This document shows, piece after piece, positions 17,804-27,028 of a DNA stretch of 64,000 nt (positions are counted from its first letter, which is position 1; every line of letters starts with the position of its first letter). This stretch comes from Muribaculaceae bacterium. Lineage in GTDB: Bacteria > Bacteroidota > Bacteroidia > Bacteroidales > Muribaculaceae. Below the pieces are notes generated by a model. That model saw only the letters and a program-made list of their open reading frames with translations, did not search any database and had not been told where the DNA came from. Location of the stretch: positions 1 to 64,000 of the forward strand of contig JAFZHD010000023.1 in NCBI GenBank assembly GCA_017555085.1, read 5' to 3'. A program made the translations under genes and the position numbers.

Positions 17804-17834
17804 CAAAAGTAAAAAATAGTTTTCAAACAGCAAT
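17804..17834 (-). promoter_or_regulatory. Promoter of the aromatic operon leader
   Basis: On the reverse strand ATTG (17834-17831), 19-bp spacer, TACTTTTG (17811-17804). Transcription would begin near 17797, about 20 nt before the leader ATG. The -33 element is a one-base variant of TTTG, the same variant as in front of cysK. Confidence 0.65.
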
Positions 17835-17952
17835 AAAAAATTTCACAAAAATATTAATATGGTTGAAAAAACAACAAAATGTTGGTTAAATAAGGCATAT
17901 TGAGGGGTTGAAAAGGGACTATGGAGTCAATAATGATATGTGGATAACAAAA

Positions 17953-17984
17953 ATAACGCCCTCACTTGCGAGTGAAGGCGTTAT
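17953..17984 (-). terminator. Terminator of dnaJ
   Basis: Stem ATAACGCC-TCACT / AGTGA-GGCGTTAT with a TGCG loop; on the reverse strand it is followed by TTTTTG. It lies 24 bp after the dnaJ stop. Confidence 0.85.
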
Positions 17985-18007
17985 ATATAATGTGTTAGCG
18001 GGTGTGA

Positions 18008-19168
18008 TTATTCGTTGTCGAAGATGTGTCGCAGATTGCTGAATATGCGTTGTTTTGCATTTTCGGGCGGGTTGACATTCTTTGACTCTTTGAGTTTTTC
18101 AAAGATTTCTCGTTCTTCGCTATTTACTTGCTCGGGAATGTAAACCATTATATTAATGAGTTGGTCGCCGGTGCCATAGCCGTTGGGTGAGGGGAGTCCT
18201 TTGCCGCGCAAACGCAAAATTTTGCCGGGTTGTGTTCCGGGGGCGATTTTCACGCGCGCTTTTCCTGAAATGGTGGGTACTTCAACCGACCCGCCGAGAA
18301 CGGCTGTCGAGATGTCGAGCACGAGGTTGTAGATGATGTCGTTTTCGTCGCGAATGAGGTCGGGGTGGGGTATTTCTTCAATCACAACGAGCAAGTCGCC
18401 GTTGATGCCGCCAAATCGGGGTGCGTTACCTTTTCCTTCGACTTGTATTGTCATGCCTTCGGCCACACCTGCGGGGATGTTGAAACTTACGGTTGACTCT
18501 TCGCGGTTGATGCCTTCGCCCTTACAGTAACTACATTTTTCGGTAATGGTTTTGCCTTGACCGTTACAAGTGGGACATGTGGCTTGTGTCTGCATGTGGC
18601 CGAGAATGGTCTGTTGGGTGCGAATCACCGTTCCCTGACCGTTACAAGTGGCACATGTAGTGTAGGCTGTACCGTCTTTTGCGCCGGTGCCGTTACAGTG
18701 TTCACACTTGGCTTGGCGAGGTATTTTGAGTGTTTTAGATGTTCCTTTTGCAATTTCTTCGAGGGTGAGTTTCACTTTGATGCGAAGGTCGCTACCACGA
18801 TTTACGCGTGGACCGCGACGGCCGCCGCCAAAGCCGCCAAAACCGCCAAAGCCGCCGAACCCTCCACGGCCGCCGAATATGTCGCCAAATTGGCTGAAAA
18901 TGTCGTCCATAGAGAATCCGCCATATCCGCCGCCAAAACCTTGTTCGGTACCTGCGTGGCCAAATTGGTCATAGCGTGCGCGCTTGTCTTTGTTGCTGAG
19001 CACATCATAGGCTTCGGCCGCTTCCTTGAATTTTTCTTCGGCTTCTTTGTCGTCGGGATTTTTGTCGGGGTGATATTTTATAGCCAATTTGCGGTAGGCT
19101 TTTTTGAGTTCATCGTCGGTAGCGTTTTTGCTCACGCCGAGCACTTCATAATAGTCTCTTTTTTCCAT
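18008..19168 (-). CDS. dnaJ: Chaperone protein DnaJ
   Basis: Hsp40 co-chaperone that stimulates DnaK ATP hydrolysis and delivers substrates; 386 residues. The N-terminal J domain carries HPD within [11 protein letters not shown] Gly/Phe-rich stretch follows (about 75-115, repeated GGFGGFGG). The zinc-binding centre has all four CxxCxGxG units ([32 protein letters not shown]), and the C-terminal substrate-binding domains are complete. It is a full type I DnaJ. It lies 23 bp after grpE, a common pairing; dnaK is not in the window. Confidence 0.97.
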   Translation of the reverse strand: MEKRDYYEVLGVSKNATDDELKKAYRKLAIKYHPDKNPDDKEAEEKFKEAAEAYDVLSNKDKRARYDQFGHAGTEQGFGGGYGGFSMDDIFSQFGDIFGGRGGFGGFGGFGGFGGGRRGPRVNRGSDLRIKVKLTLEEIAKGTSKTLKIPRQAKCEHCNGTGAKDGTAYTTCATCNGQGTVIRTQQTILGHMQTQATCPTCNGQGKTITEKCSYCKGEGINREESTVSFNIPAGVAEGMTIQVEGKGNAPRFGGINGDLLVVIEEIPHPDLIRDENDIIYNLVLDISTAVLGGSVEVPTISGKARVKIAPGTQPGKILRLRGKGLPSPNGYGTGDQLINIMVYIPEQVNSEEREIFEKLKESKNVNPPENAKQRIFSNLRHIFDNE

Positions 19169-19191
19169 TTTGTTATGGGATTAATTGTGTG

Positions 19192-19752
19192 TTATTGACC
19201 TACTGCAACTTTGGCATAACGAATCACTTTGTCGCCGAGTGTGTAGCCTTTTGTTACGGTGTCAATTACTTTGCCGGCCATTTCTTCGCCCATGGGCAAC
19301 AATGCCACGGCTTCGTGATATTCGGTGTCAAAGTCGGCTCCGTTGCTTTCGATTGCTTTCACGCCGTTTTGTTCAAGGTATTTGATAAATTTGTTGTAAA
19401 TCAATTCGATACCTTCAAGCAATGCTTCGGCGTTGTCCGATTCTTTCATAGCGGCAAGACCGCGTTCAAAGTCATCGACCACGGGAAGAATGTCTTTCAT
19501 GGCTTTTTCGGTGGCAGTTTTGATGATGTCACCTTTTTCCATGATAGAGCGACGACGGAAGTTGTCAAACTCGGCACGGGAAAAGAGGTGTTCTTTTTTC
19601 TCGTGTTCGAGTTGGGCTTTTGTTTCGTCAAGTTCTTTTTGCAACAATTCGATTTCGCTCAAAGGTGCTGATTCTTCGGCGGTTGTCGCATCTACTTCTT
19701 GGTCGAGTTCTTGATTGAGTTCTTGCTCTTGTTCGTTTGTTTTGTCACTCAT
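19192..19752 (-). CDS. grpE: Nucleotide exchange factor GrpE
   Basis: Nucleotide exchange factor for DnaK, 186 residues. A disordered acidic N-terminus (QEQELNQELDQEVDATTAEE) leads into a long helix (about 30-80), then the GrpE core with NFRRRSIMEKGD, LPVVDDFERGL and the C-terminal beta-domain GYTLGDKVIRYAKVAV. Length and signature are standard. It is transcribed with dnaJ. Confidence 0.96.
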   Translation of the reverse strand: MSDKTNEQEQELNQELDQEVDATTAEESAPLSEIELLQKELDETKAQLEHEKKEHLFSRAEFDNFRRRSIMEKGDIIKTATEKAMKDILPVVDDFERGLAAMKESDNAEALLEGIELIYNKFIKYLEQNGVKAIESNGADFDTEYHEAVALLPMGEEMAGKVIDTVTKGYTLGDKVIRYAKVAVGQ

Positions 19753-19835
19753 AGTGGTTTTATATCTTTGTTATTTTTTTCGCAATAAAGTTGTTTGCTA
19801 CTATTAATAACAAAAATGTTGCCAAAATGGTGAAA

Positions 19836-20660
19836 TCACAGTTCCGAAGCAAAAGTTTCGCATTCGGCGAATGCCGATTTGATGCTTTCTGCCAAATTGT
19901 CACAGCTCTTGAAGATTCCAAACACTGCCGACCCCGAGCCTGACATGGCGGTGTAAACGGCGCCCATATCGGCAAGTTGCTGCTTGATTTGTGCAATGAG
20001 CGGATAGGCTGGAAACACGCTTTTCTCAAAGTCGTTTTTTATGATGCCGTTCCATTTGTCAACAGCGAGCGAGAGCGATGAAGCGAGGTCGTGTTGAGGC
20101 GTGGCGGGTGTCACTCCGGCATAGGCTTGTGCTGTGGGCACGCTCGGCTGTGGCTTGACAATAGCGATGCTATATCCTTTGAGGTTGATGCTGACGGGGG
20201 CAAACTCGGTGCCGATGCCTGTGGCAAGCATGGGGGTGTTGTAGATAAAGAACGGGCAGTCGGCGCCTATTTTGGCAGCCATGGCGGCGAGTTGCTCATT
20301 GTTGAGGTTGCATTCAAACATTTTGTTCAAGCCCATGAGGGTGAATGCGGCGTCGGCCGATCCGCCACCCAATCCTGCTCCGTCGGGGATAATCTTGTGC
20401 AGATAGATATCGACATTACCAATGCCGGTGTGCTCTTGAAACAGGCGAAACGCCTTCATTACCAAGTTTTTCTCGGGCGGACAGTTTACCACGCGGCCGG
20501 TGACTGTGAGTGTGGCATCGTTGCCACTGGCGGGCACGATTTCGAGCACATCGCTCCATCCTACGGGATACATCACGGTTTCGATGTTGTGGTAGCCGTC
20601 TTCTCGTCGGCTCACTATGTTGAGGCCAATGTTAATCTTGGCATTGGGAAATAAAATCAT
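19836..20660 (-). CDS. ispE: 4-(cytidine 5'-diphospho)-2-C-methyl-D-erythritol kinase
   Basis: GHMP-family kinase of the MEP isoprenoid pathway, phosphorylating CDP-methylerythritol; 274 residues. The N-terminus FPNAKINIGLNI, the ATP-binding glycine-rich IPDGAGLGGGSADAA and the C-terminal TAMSGSGSAVFG are all present. It is preceded on the reverse strand by TACCTTTG (20687-20680), a possible -7 box, so it is probably transcribed separately from kptA. The ORF ends 83 bp before grpE, with no hairpin seen between them, so read-through into grpE-dnaJ is possible. Confidence 0.96.
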   Translation of the reverse strand: MILFPNAKINIGLNIVSRREDGYHNIETVMYPVGWSDVLEIVPASGNDATLTVTGRVVNCPPEKNLVMKAFRLFQEHTGIGNVDIYLHKIIPDGAGLGGGSADAAFTLMGLNKMFECNLNNEQLAAMAAKIGADCPFFIYNTPMLATGIGTEFAPVSINLKGYSIAIVKPQPSVPTAQAYAGVTPATPQHDLASSLSLAVDKWNGIIKNDFEKSVFPAYPLIAQIKQQLADMGAVYTAMSGSGSAVFGIFKSCDNLAESIKSAFAECETFASEL

Positions 20661-20728
20661 ATCGGCAATTATTTTGTTGCAAAGGTAATGATTTTTGTGA
20701 TAAATGAACAGTACGAGATAATTTAAGT

Positions 20729-21250
20729 TTAGTTGTAACTGTTTACTGAGATGTATTCCGGAGGAACATTATCGGTTAACCATACTCCGTTATTTGTAAA
20801 ATAGAATAAAAAGCCCTTGTCGGCCATTGCCTTGGCGTCGATTATAAGCACTACTGGCTGCCCGTGTCGTTGCCCGACTTTTGTTGCTGTTTCGGTATCG
20901 GTGGCGAGATGTACATAAATTCGGCGTTGAGGAGATAGCCCATTGCTCATGATTATCTCCAGTTTATCGGTTGATGTGCCGTGGTACAAAATGGGTGGAG
21001 GAAATGCAGATTCAAATCCTAAATCTACATTGACCGAATGTCCATACAATGCTCTTACAAGTTTCATGTCATTTGAAAACTCATATCTTTGTTTGGAATC
21101 AGATGTCACTAACTCGTTTATCATGTCAAAAGTGAATCCATGATTGTTAATTAAGTCAGATACTTCTCGCCATGCATTGATTCTGTATTGGTATTTATCG
21201 TCATGTCGCAATAAATAGGCCAATCTGGTGCGTTTTTTTTGTATGTTCAT
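20729..21250 (-). CDS. kptA: RNA 2'-phosphotransferase, KptA/Tpt1 family
   Basis: 173 residues. In fungi Tpt1 removes the 2'-phosphate left at tRNA splice junctions, using NAD+ and forming ADP-ribose 1''-2'' cyclic phosphate. The family signatures are visible: LRH (R15, H16) in the N-terminal winged-helix lobe, RYEF with VRALYGHS, LYHGT, RIYVHLAT, VGQRHGQPVVL and NGVWLTDNVPPEY. The lengths of both lobes are normal, so the enzyme should be active. Bacteria have no 2'-phosphate-generating tRNA splicing, so its natural substrate is unknown. A promoter-like CTTG-N19-TATATTTG (21318-21288) precedes it. Confidence 0.92.
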   Translation of the reverse strand: MNIQKKRTRLAYLLRHDDKYQYRINAWREVSDLINNHGFTFDMINELVTSDSKQRYEFSNDMKLVRALYGHSVNVDLGFESAFPPPILYHGTSTDKLEIIMSNGLSPQRRIYVHLATDTETATKVGQRHGQPVVLIIDAKAMADKGFLFYFTNNGVWLTDNVPPEYISVNSYN

Positions 21251-21493
21251 ATTAATAGGTAAAGAGTTGATTTAGTTGTATTGTATACAAATATAGTGAA
21301 AATTGTCGAAACTACAAGTTTATAAATTCGGCTATAGGATAATGAATGGGTCTAAAATATTAGTAAATGAATTTGGACATAGTTTGATGGATTATTGACA
21401 ACTGTGTAAATAACATGTTGAAATTTAAGTTGGAAGCAAGATGGGGATTTTTGGTAAAATGGTGTATCTTTGCAGTGAAAACAATTTTAATCA

Positions 21494-23035
21494 ATGGAAA
21501 CTACTAATAACCGAAACCGAAGAACCAAATCAGATCAGTCACCTCTCTATGAGGGTGGCGGTCGCCTGCAACCACGCGATAAAGACCTCGAAGAGGCCGT
21601 GCTGGGTGCTCTGATGCTTGAAAAAGACGCATACACCATTGTGTGTGATATTCTCAAACCCGAAAGTTTTTATGAACCTGCCCATCAGCGCATTTATGAG
21701 GCTATTCAGAGCCTTGGCGCTGCTCAACGTCCCATTGATATGCTCACCGTCACCGAGCAGTTGCGCCACAACGGCACGCTCGAAGAGGTGGGTGGTCCGT
21801 TGTTTATCTCGCAACTGACATCGCGAGTGGCATCGGCGGCTCACATTGACTATCATGCTCGCATTGTGGCACAGAAATATCTTGCACGTGAGTTGATTTC
21901 GTTTGCATCGCAAATTGAGGCAAAAGCCTTTGATGAGAGCAACGATGTCGATGACTTGTTGCAAGAGGCCGAGGGCCGTTTGTTTGAAATCTCACAGCGC
22001 AATGTAAAGAAAGATGTTACACAGATTGACCCTGTTATCGGTCAGGCAATCGAGCAGATTCAGGCTGCTGCAAACCGTACATCGGGCCTCAGCGGTCTTG
22101 AGTCGGGCTATCACGACCTTGACAAACTCACATCGGGTTGGCAACCCTCTGACCTCATCATTATTGCTGCCCGTCCTGCGATGGGTAAAACAGCGTTTGT
22201 GCTTTCGATGGCTCGCAACATGGCCATTAACTATAACATTCCGGTGGCTATTTTCTCGCTTGAAATGTCAAACCTTCAACTCGTTAACCGTTTGATTAGT
22301 AGTACATGCGAACTTGAAGGTGAAAAAATCAAGAGCGGCCGCCTCTCGCCCATGGAGTGGGACCAACTCATGTCGCGCGTCAAGCACTTGTATAGCGCAC
22401 CCTTGTATATCGACGACACGCCCTCACTGTCAATCTTTGAATTGCGAACAAAGGCCCGCCGATTGGTGCGTGAGCACAATGTGAAATTCCTCATCATCGA
22501 CTACTTGCAACTTATGAATGCCTCGGGCATGAGATTTGGCAGCCGTGAGCAAGAGGTGAGTATGATTTCGCGCTCGCTCAAACAACTTGCCAAGGAGTTG
22601 AGCATTCCCATTGTCGCGCTGTCGCAGTTGAACCGTAGCGTAGAGTCGCGCACCGACGGCAAGCGTCCGCAGTTGTCTGACTTGCGTGAAAGTGGTGCGA
22701 TTGAGCAAGATGCCGACATCGTGTGCTTCATTCACCGTCCCGAGTATTATTTGCGTTCCGATACCGATGCCAACGGTAATGACATTCGCGGTTTGGCCGA
22801 ATTTATCGTGGCCAAGCACCGTAGCGGTTCGGTCGATGATGTCAAATTGCGCTTCCGTCCCAAGTTTGCCCGCTTCGACAATTGGAGCGATGACATGCCC
22901 ATGGGTCAAAGCACTACAATGGAATCGTCGCTCAATCAGTTAATGGGCAACGGAAACACTACACCAGGCAATAATGTGCTTTCTGGTGGCAATGCCGATT
23001 TCTTGCAACAATCGGGCGAAGATGCTCCCTTCTGA
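21494..23035 (+). CDS. dnaB: Replicative DNA helicase DnaB
   Basis: Hexameric 5'-3' helicase of the replication fork, 513 residues. The N-terminal domain (about 20-125, starting LEEAVLGALMLEKDAY) is followed by a linker and the RecA-type ATPase with Walker A ARPAMGKTAF, Walker B FLIIDYLQLM and SRSLKQLAKEL, then DLRESGAIEQDAD. The C-terminus is a low-complexity Asn/Gly tail. No intein. TATCTTTG at 21465-21472 is a clear -7 box, although a matching -33 element is weak. Confidence 0.97.
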   Translation: METTNNRNRRTKSDQSPLYEGGGRLQPRDKDLEEAVLGALMLEKDAYTIVCDILKPESFYEPAHQRIYEAIQSLGAAQRPIDMLTVTEQLRHNGTLEEVGGPLFISQLTSRVASAAHIDYHARIVAQKYLARELISFASQIEAKAFDESNDVDDLLQEAEGRLFEISQRNVKKDVTQIDPVIGQAIEQIQAAANRTSGLSGLESGYHDLDKLTSGWQPSDLIIIAARPAMGKTAFVLSMARNMAINYNIPVAIFSLEMSNLQLVNRLISSTCELEGEKIKSGRLSPMEWDQLMSRVKHLYSAPLYIDDTPSLSIFELRTKARRLVREHNVKFLIIDYLQLMNASGMRFGSREQEVSMISRSLKQLAKELSIPIVALSQLNRSVESRTDGKRPQLSDLRESGAIEQDADIVCFIHRPEYYLRSDTDANGNDIRGLAEFIVAKHRSGSVDDVKLRFRPKFARFDNWSDDMPMGQSTTMESSLNQLMGNGNTTPGNNVLSGGNADFLQQSGEDAPF

Positions 23036-23136
23036 TACTGACATTGCAATATAAGGGAATTTTATAAAAGTTCTCTAAAAACTTTTGTTTGGTTGTGTTG
23101 TTTTAAGGTAAACTCACAATCAAACATTTGTTTTAT

Positions 23137-24195
23137 ATGAAAAAGACATTCTTAATGTTGATTGTCATGCTTACATGTGTGACAATATCGGCCCAAAACT
23201 TGTCGCGCAAGGAGATGCGTCAAATGCAGGCCTTTTTGAACCAAACTTCAGAAAAGGGCGTGAGCAATGCCCAAGCGTTGCAAATCAACGACCTGACCAC
23301 CGTCGCCACTTGGCACGGAGTGAGCATTGACAACGGCCATGTCGTGGCCATTGATTGGAAAGACAAGCGCCTTGCCGGCCGTCTCGACTTGTCGGGATTT
23401 ACTGCGTTGAAGAGCCTTGATGTGTCACATAATTGGTTGTCGGCAGTGATGCTGACAGGTTGCTCTTCGTTGATTGATGTCAATGTGAGCCACAACATTT
23501 TGACCGATATCGACCTCACCGGCTGTGTGGCATTAGAGCAGTTGAACATCTCGCGCAACCGCCTCACCGACTTGACTCTCGCCGATGTGCCCATGATTAA
23601 AAACCTCAACTGCTCCAACAATATGTTTGCCGACTTGAATGTGTCGGGGGCATTGAAACTCACCACGCTCAACTGTCAGAACTGCCGATTGCAAAATCTG
23701 CTCGTTGATGGCTGCACTGCGCTCAAAAACCTTTATTGCAGTTTCAACCGCCTTACCTCGCTCAATCTCATCGGTGTCGAAAATCTGTCGGTGTTGAGCG
23801 TTGAGGATAATCGCATTTCGACAATGCTCATTTCGGGCCTTCCCTCGTTGTCAACACTCATGTGTAGCGGCAACAGCATGACATCTCTTGTTGTGCGCGA
23901 CTGTCAGGCACTCATGGACCTTATTTGCAGTTACAACTGTCTCACTTCGTTGACCGTGGAGCAGTGTCCCGCACTGGTGTTTGTCGATTGCTCTTACAAC
24001 AATTTGAGCGAACTCAATCTGTCAAGTCAGTACTTCTTGCAACGGCTCTTGTGCAACAACAATATGCTCACAATGCTCGATGTGTCGTTTGACCAAGAAC
24101 TATCTTATGTCAACTGCCGCTATAATCTTATTACCGATTTGCGCACCACCTCAACGCCAAATCTGCGAGTCATAGCCGCACAATGGAACCTCTGA
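23137..24195 (+). CDS. Secreted leucine-rich repeat protein
   Basis: 352 residues. The ATG at 23137 opens a good signal peptide (MKKTFLMLIVMLTCVTISAQ); an in-frame TTG nine bases upstream is less likely. From about residue 70 to the end there are roughly a dozen tandem repeats of about 21 residues with the pattern LxxLxCSxNxLTxLxLxGCxxL, a short LRR type common in Bacteroidetes surface proteins. Several repeats carry Cys at the LxC position (NCSNN, YCSFN, ICSYN, VDCSYN). No C-terminal sorting domain is present and the last repeat ends at the stop, so the protein is likely periplasmic or anchored by a partner. The ligand is unknown. Confidence 0.87.
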   Translation: MKKTFLMLIVMLTCVTISAQNLSRKEMRQMQAFLNQTSEKGVSNAQALQINDLTTVATWHGVSIDNGHVVAIDWKDKRLAGRLDLSGFTALKSLDVSHNWLSAVMLTGCSSLIDVNVSHNILTDIDLTGCVALEQLNISRNRLTDLTLADVPMIKNLNCSNNMFADLNVSGALKLTTLNCQNCRLQNLLVDGCTALKNLYCSFNRLTSLNLIGVENLSVLSVEDNRISTMLISGLPSLSTLMCSGNSMTSLVVRDCQALMDLICSYNCLTSLTVEQCPALVFVDCSYNNLSELNLSSQYFLQRLLCNNNMLTMLDVSFDQELSYVNCRYNLITDLRTTSTPNLRVIAAQWNL

Positions 24196-24201
24196 TATAG
24201 C

Positions 24202-24236
24202 AAATAGGCAACCTCACACGAGATTGCCTATTTTTT
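24202..24236 (+). terminator. Terminator of the LRR gene
   Basis: Ten-pair stem AAATAGGCAA / TTGCCTATTT with a 12-base loop and a run of six T; seven bases after the stop. Confidence 0.87.
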
Positions 24237-24257
24237 ATATTGTTGTGTCAGTGATGA

Positions 24258-25187
24258 TTAGTCAAACAGTTCGGTCGACAGATATCGCTCGCCCGTGTCG
24301 GGGAGAATGGCGACAATGGTCTTGCCGGCGTTGGCGTCTTGTTGGGCCTGTCTGATGGCTGCGTTTAATGCCGCACCCGATGAAATGCCAGCCAAGATGC
24401 CTTCCTTGCGTGCCAATAGACGGGCAGTGTTGATGGCATCATCGTCGGTAACGGTCATCACCTTGTCGGCCAATGAGCCATCATAGTTGTCGGGGATAAA
24501 GTTTGCGCCGATACCTTGAATTTTGTGTGCGCCTGCCTTGCCTTGCGTTATTAGCGGCGACGACGCAGGCTCAACAGCAACAGCCTTGATGACGTTGTTC
24601 ATCGCTTTCAACCCTCGTGCAGTGCCAGTGAAAGTGCCGCCAGTGCCAACCGTAGCCACGAAAATATCAATGTTGCCGTCAGTATCATTCCAAATCTCGC
24701 GAGCAGTCGAGTTGATGTGAACTGCGGGATTGGCCTCATTGTCAAATTGGCCTATAATCATAGCCCCGGGATTGCTGTCGCGCAACAGTTCGGCCTGTTT
24801 GATTGCCCCGGCCATACCTTCGGCACCCGGAGTCAACACAATCTCGGCACCGAGTGCTTTAAGCAGTTTGCGACGCTCGATGCTCATAGTTTCGGGCATA
24901 GTGAGCACCACTTTGTAGCCTTTGAGCGAGGCAATCCAAGCCAAGCCCACGCCCGTGTTGCCGCTTGTAGGCTCAATGATGAGAGCGCCCGGAGCGAGAA
25001 GCCCCTTGCGTTCGGCATCTTCAATCATTGATAAAGCAGCACGGTCTTTGATGCTGCCGCCAGGGTTAAACAATTCAACCTTAACGAGAACGCGCGCTTT
25101 CAGATTCAGTTCGCGGGCAATGTTACCCACCTCGATTAACGGAGTGTTGCCAATGAGCGATAAGAGATTGTTGTGAATATGTGCCAT
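24258..25187 (-). CDS. cysK: Cysteine synthase (O-acetylserine sulfhydrylase)
   Basis: PLP enzyme making cysteine from O-acetylserine and sulfide, 309 residues. The PLP lysine is K47 in NPGGSIKDRAAL; the substrate loop EPTSGNTGVGLA and the phosphate-binding GTGGTFTGTARGL are intact, and the C-terminal GISSGAALNAA is present. It is probably monocistronic, with its own promoter just upstream, and ends facing the LRR gene. Serine for this reaction could be supplied by serA/serC at 45-47 kb. Confidence 0.96.
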   Translation of the reverse strand: MAHIHNNLLSLIGNTPLIEVGNIARELNLKARVLVKVELFNPGGSIKDRAALSMIEDAERKGLLAPGALIIEPTSGNTGVGLAWIASLKGYKVVLTMPETMSIERRKLLKALGAEIVLTPGAEGMAGAIKQAELLRDSNPGAMIIGQFDNEANPAVHINSTAREIWNDTDGNIDIFVATVGTGGTFTGTARGLKAMNNVIKAVAVEPASSPLITQGKAGAHKIQGIGANFIPDNYDGSLADKVMTVTDDDAINTARLLARKEGILAGISSGAALNAAIRQAQQDANAGKTIVAILPDTGERYLSTELFD

Positions 25188-25213
25188 TGTAGGGTAGTGA
25201 TTATGTTAGTGGC

Positions 25214-25244
25214 AAAGTTACCACCTCTTTATAACCTATGCAAT
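25214..25244 (-). promoter_or_regulatory. Promoter of cysK
   Basis: On the reverse strand ATTG (25244-25241), 19-bp spacer, TAACTTTG (25221-25214). It predicts a short leader of about 20 nt. Confidence 0.65.
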
Positions 25245-25295
25245 AGCCAAAATGTTTTTTAGACTAAAAATACGCTGCACGATCAGAAATAATCG

Positions 25296-27024
25296 CTAAA
25301 TTTTGACCGATAAAAAAGCCCTGCAAACACATGAAAAAACACTCATTTTAATAGCAACATTATCAATGCTATTGACTTGACCTTGCAAATACTCTTGTGC
25401 AGGCTTGGTTGCATTGGGCATCATGTCCTCTACAATCATAGCCTTATACTCGCCAAGAATTTCAATGCGTTTTTTCGCGTTCTCTATTGTTGCCTGTGCG
25501 TCATTCAGTTTGCCGTCAAAGCCTCCAAATAGTTTGGGGAGTTTGCGCAACTCGTTTAGGTATATGCCTGACTCCATGTAGAGGGCACTTGCGACATTAT
25601 CTTGTGTGATTTCACCCTCGCCTTGCCATAACTTGTAGCGGTTTTTCTTGCCGTACTTTTCTTGCAACTCGGGGTTAATACCCTCAGTCCATTCGTTTTT
25701 TTTATGAAGTTTATCGCAGACGCATGATGATTTGAAATCCTCAAAGACACTTCAACTCCGTTCGCTAATGTTATTGGTTTGTAGGAAGATATGTCCGAGT
25801 TTGCATCCATTAAACCCATAGCAGAACTTAGAGAATATATCAATCCGTTGGCTCCGATATTACCTTTTTCAGAGATTTCTTGTGCCAAAGTTTGTAATTT
25901 CCCCAAACTTTGTTGTAACTTTGCTGCATCAGAATTGGAAAGCGCTTGGAAGGGCGGAGTTTTATCTCGGCGGTCTAACTCAATAGAGTCGATAGTGCTT
26001 TTCCAGTTCTGTTTTTTATTTCGCTTGGTTCGATATACTCTACAGCCTTTCTTTCTTTGCTATTGCCTTTCTTCAACGAATAGCGAGCGGGTTCTTCCAA
26101 ACGCATTGTTTCAGGATTAAACTCAAGACCACTTTCACGAACATAGTCATACTCCACATTGTCCAAGTTGGGATGCTCGGCATTAAACTTGTCAATGATT
26201 TGTCGCGCCTTGCTCGCCATAATCATCAACTCGTTTTGATTGGGAGCGAGGTTGCCCAAATCGGTGCCTTGCACCATGTCCCACAATACGCGGTCGGTGA
26301 TTTCGTCGATGCTTTCAAACTCTTGAATGTCAAATAGGTTTACACCCACCCAACGCCAAAAGTCTTGCAATTTCGGCAATAGTTTCTTCCCTTACTTGTC
26401 CTTTCAAGAATGGCAATCTCTCTTCAAGACGAGCCAACTCATGTGTGAGCCCTTGAAATAGAATGCTTGTTGATGCATAGCTCTTGCCAATCTTCTCTAC
26501 CTCGGTTACATAAGTCCCCAACCATAAGCCTGATTACCCTCACCCTCGCCTATATGACCATGGTCAAAGGCATCAAACTTCGCTCCGCTACCATGATAAA
26601 CTATTTGAAATTCGGGATTTTTTTGGTCATTCAGTATTGCATCTACAGCATCTTTTCGTATCTTTGCAATATCACTCGTGCCGATGGTTGTCGTTTCGGG
26701 CGTTCTGTTCAGGGTTGCATTTGCGGCATTGAACACATCGGATAGTTCTCCCCATATGTTTATCAACTCCATATCATCTACACTGTTGTCAAGTTCTTTT
26801 TCTATGACAACCACATACCCATTTGATAATGTTTTATAGAATCTAATTGACTCGCGATTATTTTTAGTCGAGCCCTTTCGCACATAATCCGGGGCAACCA
26901 TTATATACGGAATCAATTCTGCATTTTCAAATAATTTATCAATATTAAGCCCACACACGATTGTGGGTAATGCACACAACAAAGCCCCACACCAATGTGC
27001 AGGGCCAGTATAACTATACAACAA
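25296..27024 (-). pseudogene. Decayed polyvalent toxin-like protein of a mobile element (five frame fragments)
   Basis: Five reverse-strand fragments follow one another with overlapping ends: 27024-26506, 26521-26330, 26379-25975, 25906-25556 and 25667-25296. They read as one protein broken by at least four frameshifts. The first contains ESIRFYKTLSNGYVVVIEKE, like the barnase/EndoU/colicin/RelE-type nuclease domains of phage and conjugative-element polyvalent proteins. It ends with VYHGSGAKFDAFDHGHIGEGEGNQAYGWG, which continues in the second fragment as TYVTEVEKIGKSYA, like the ADP-ribosyltransferase-fold polyvalent domain. Later fragments are helical and unassigned. The 5' end has no proper start and abuts the porin stop. 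Domain names are from memory of family patterns. Confidence 0.65.
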
Positions 27025-27028
27025 ATAT

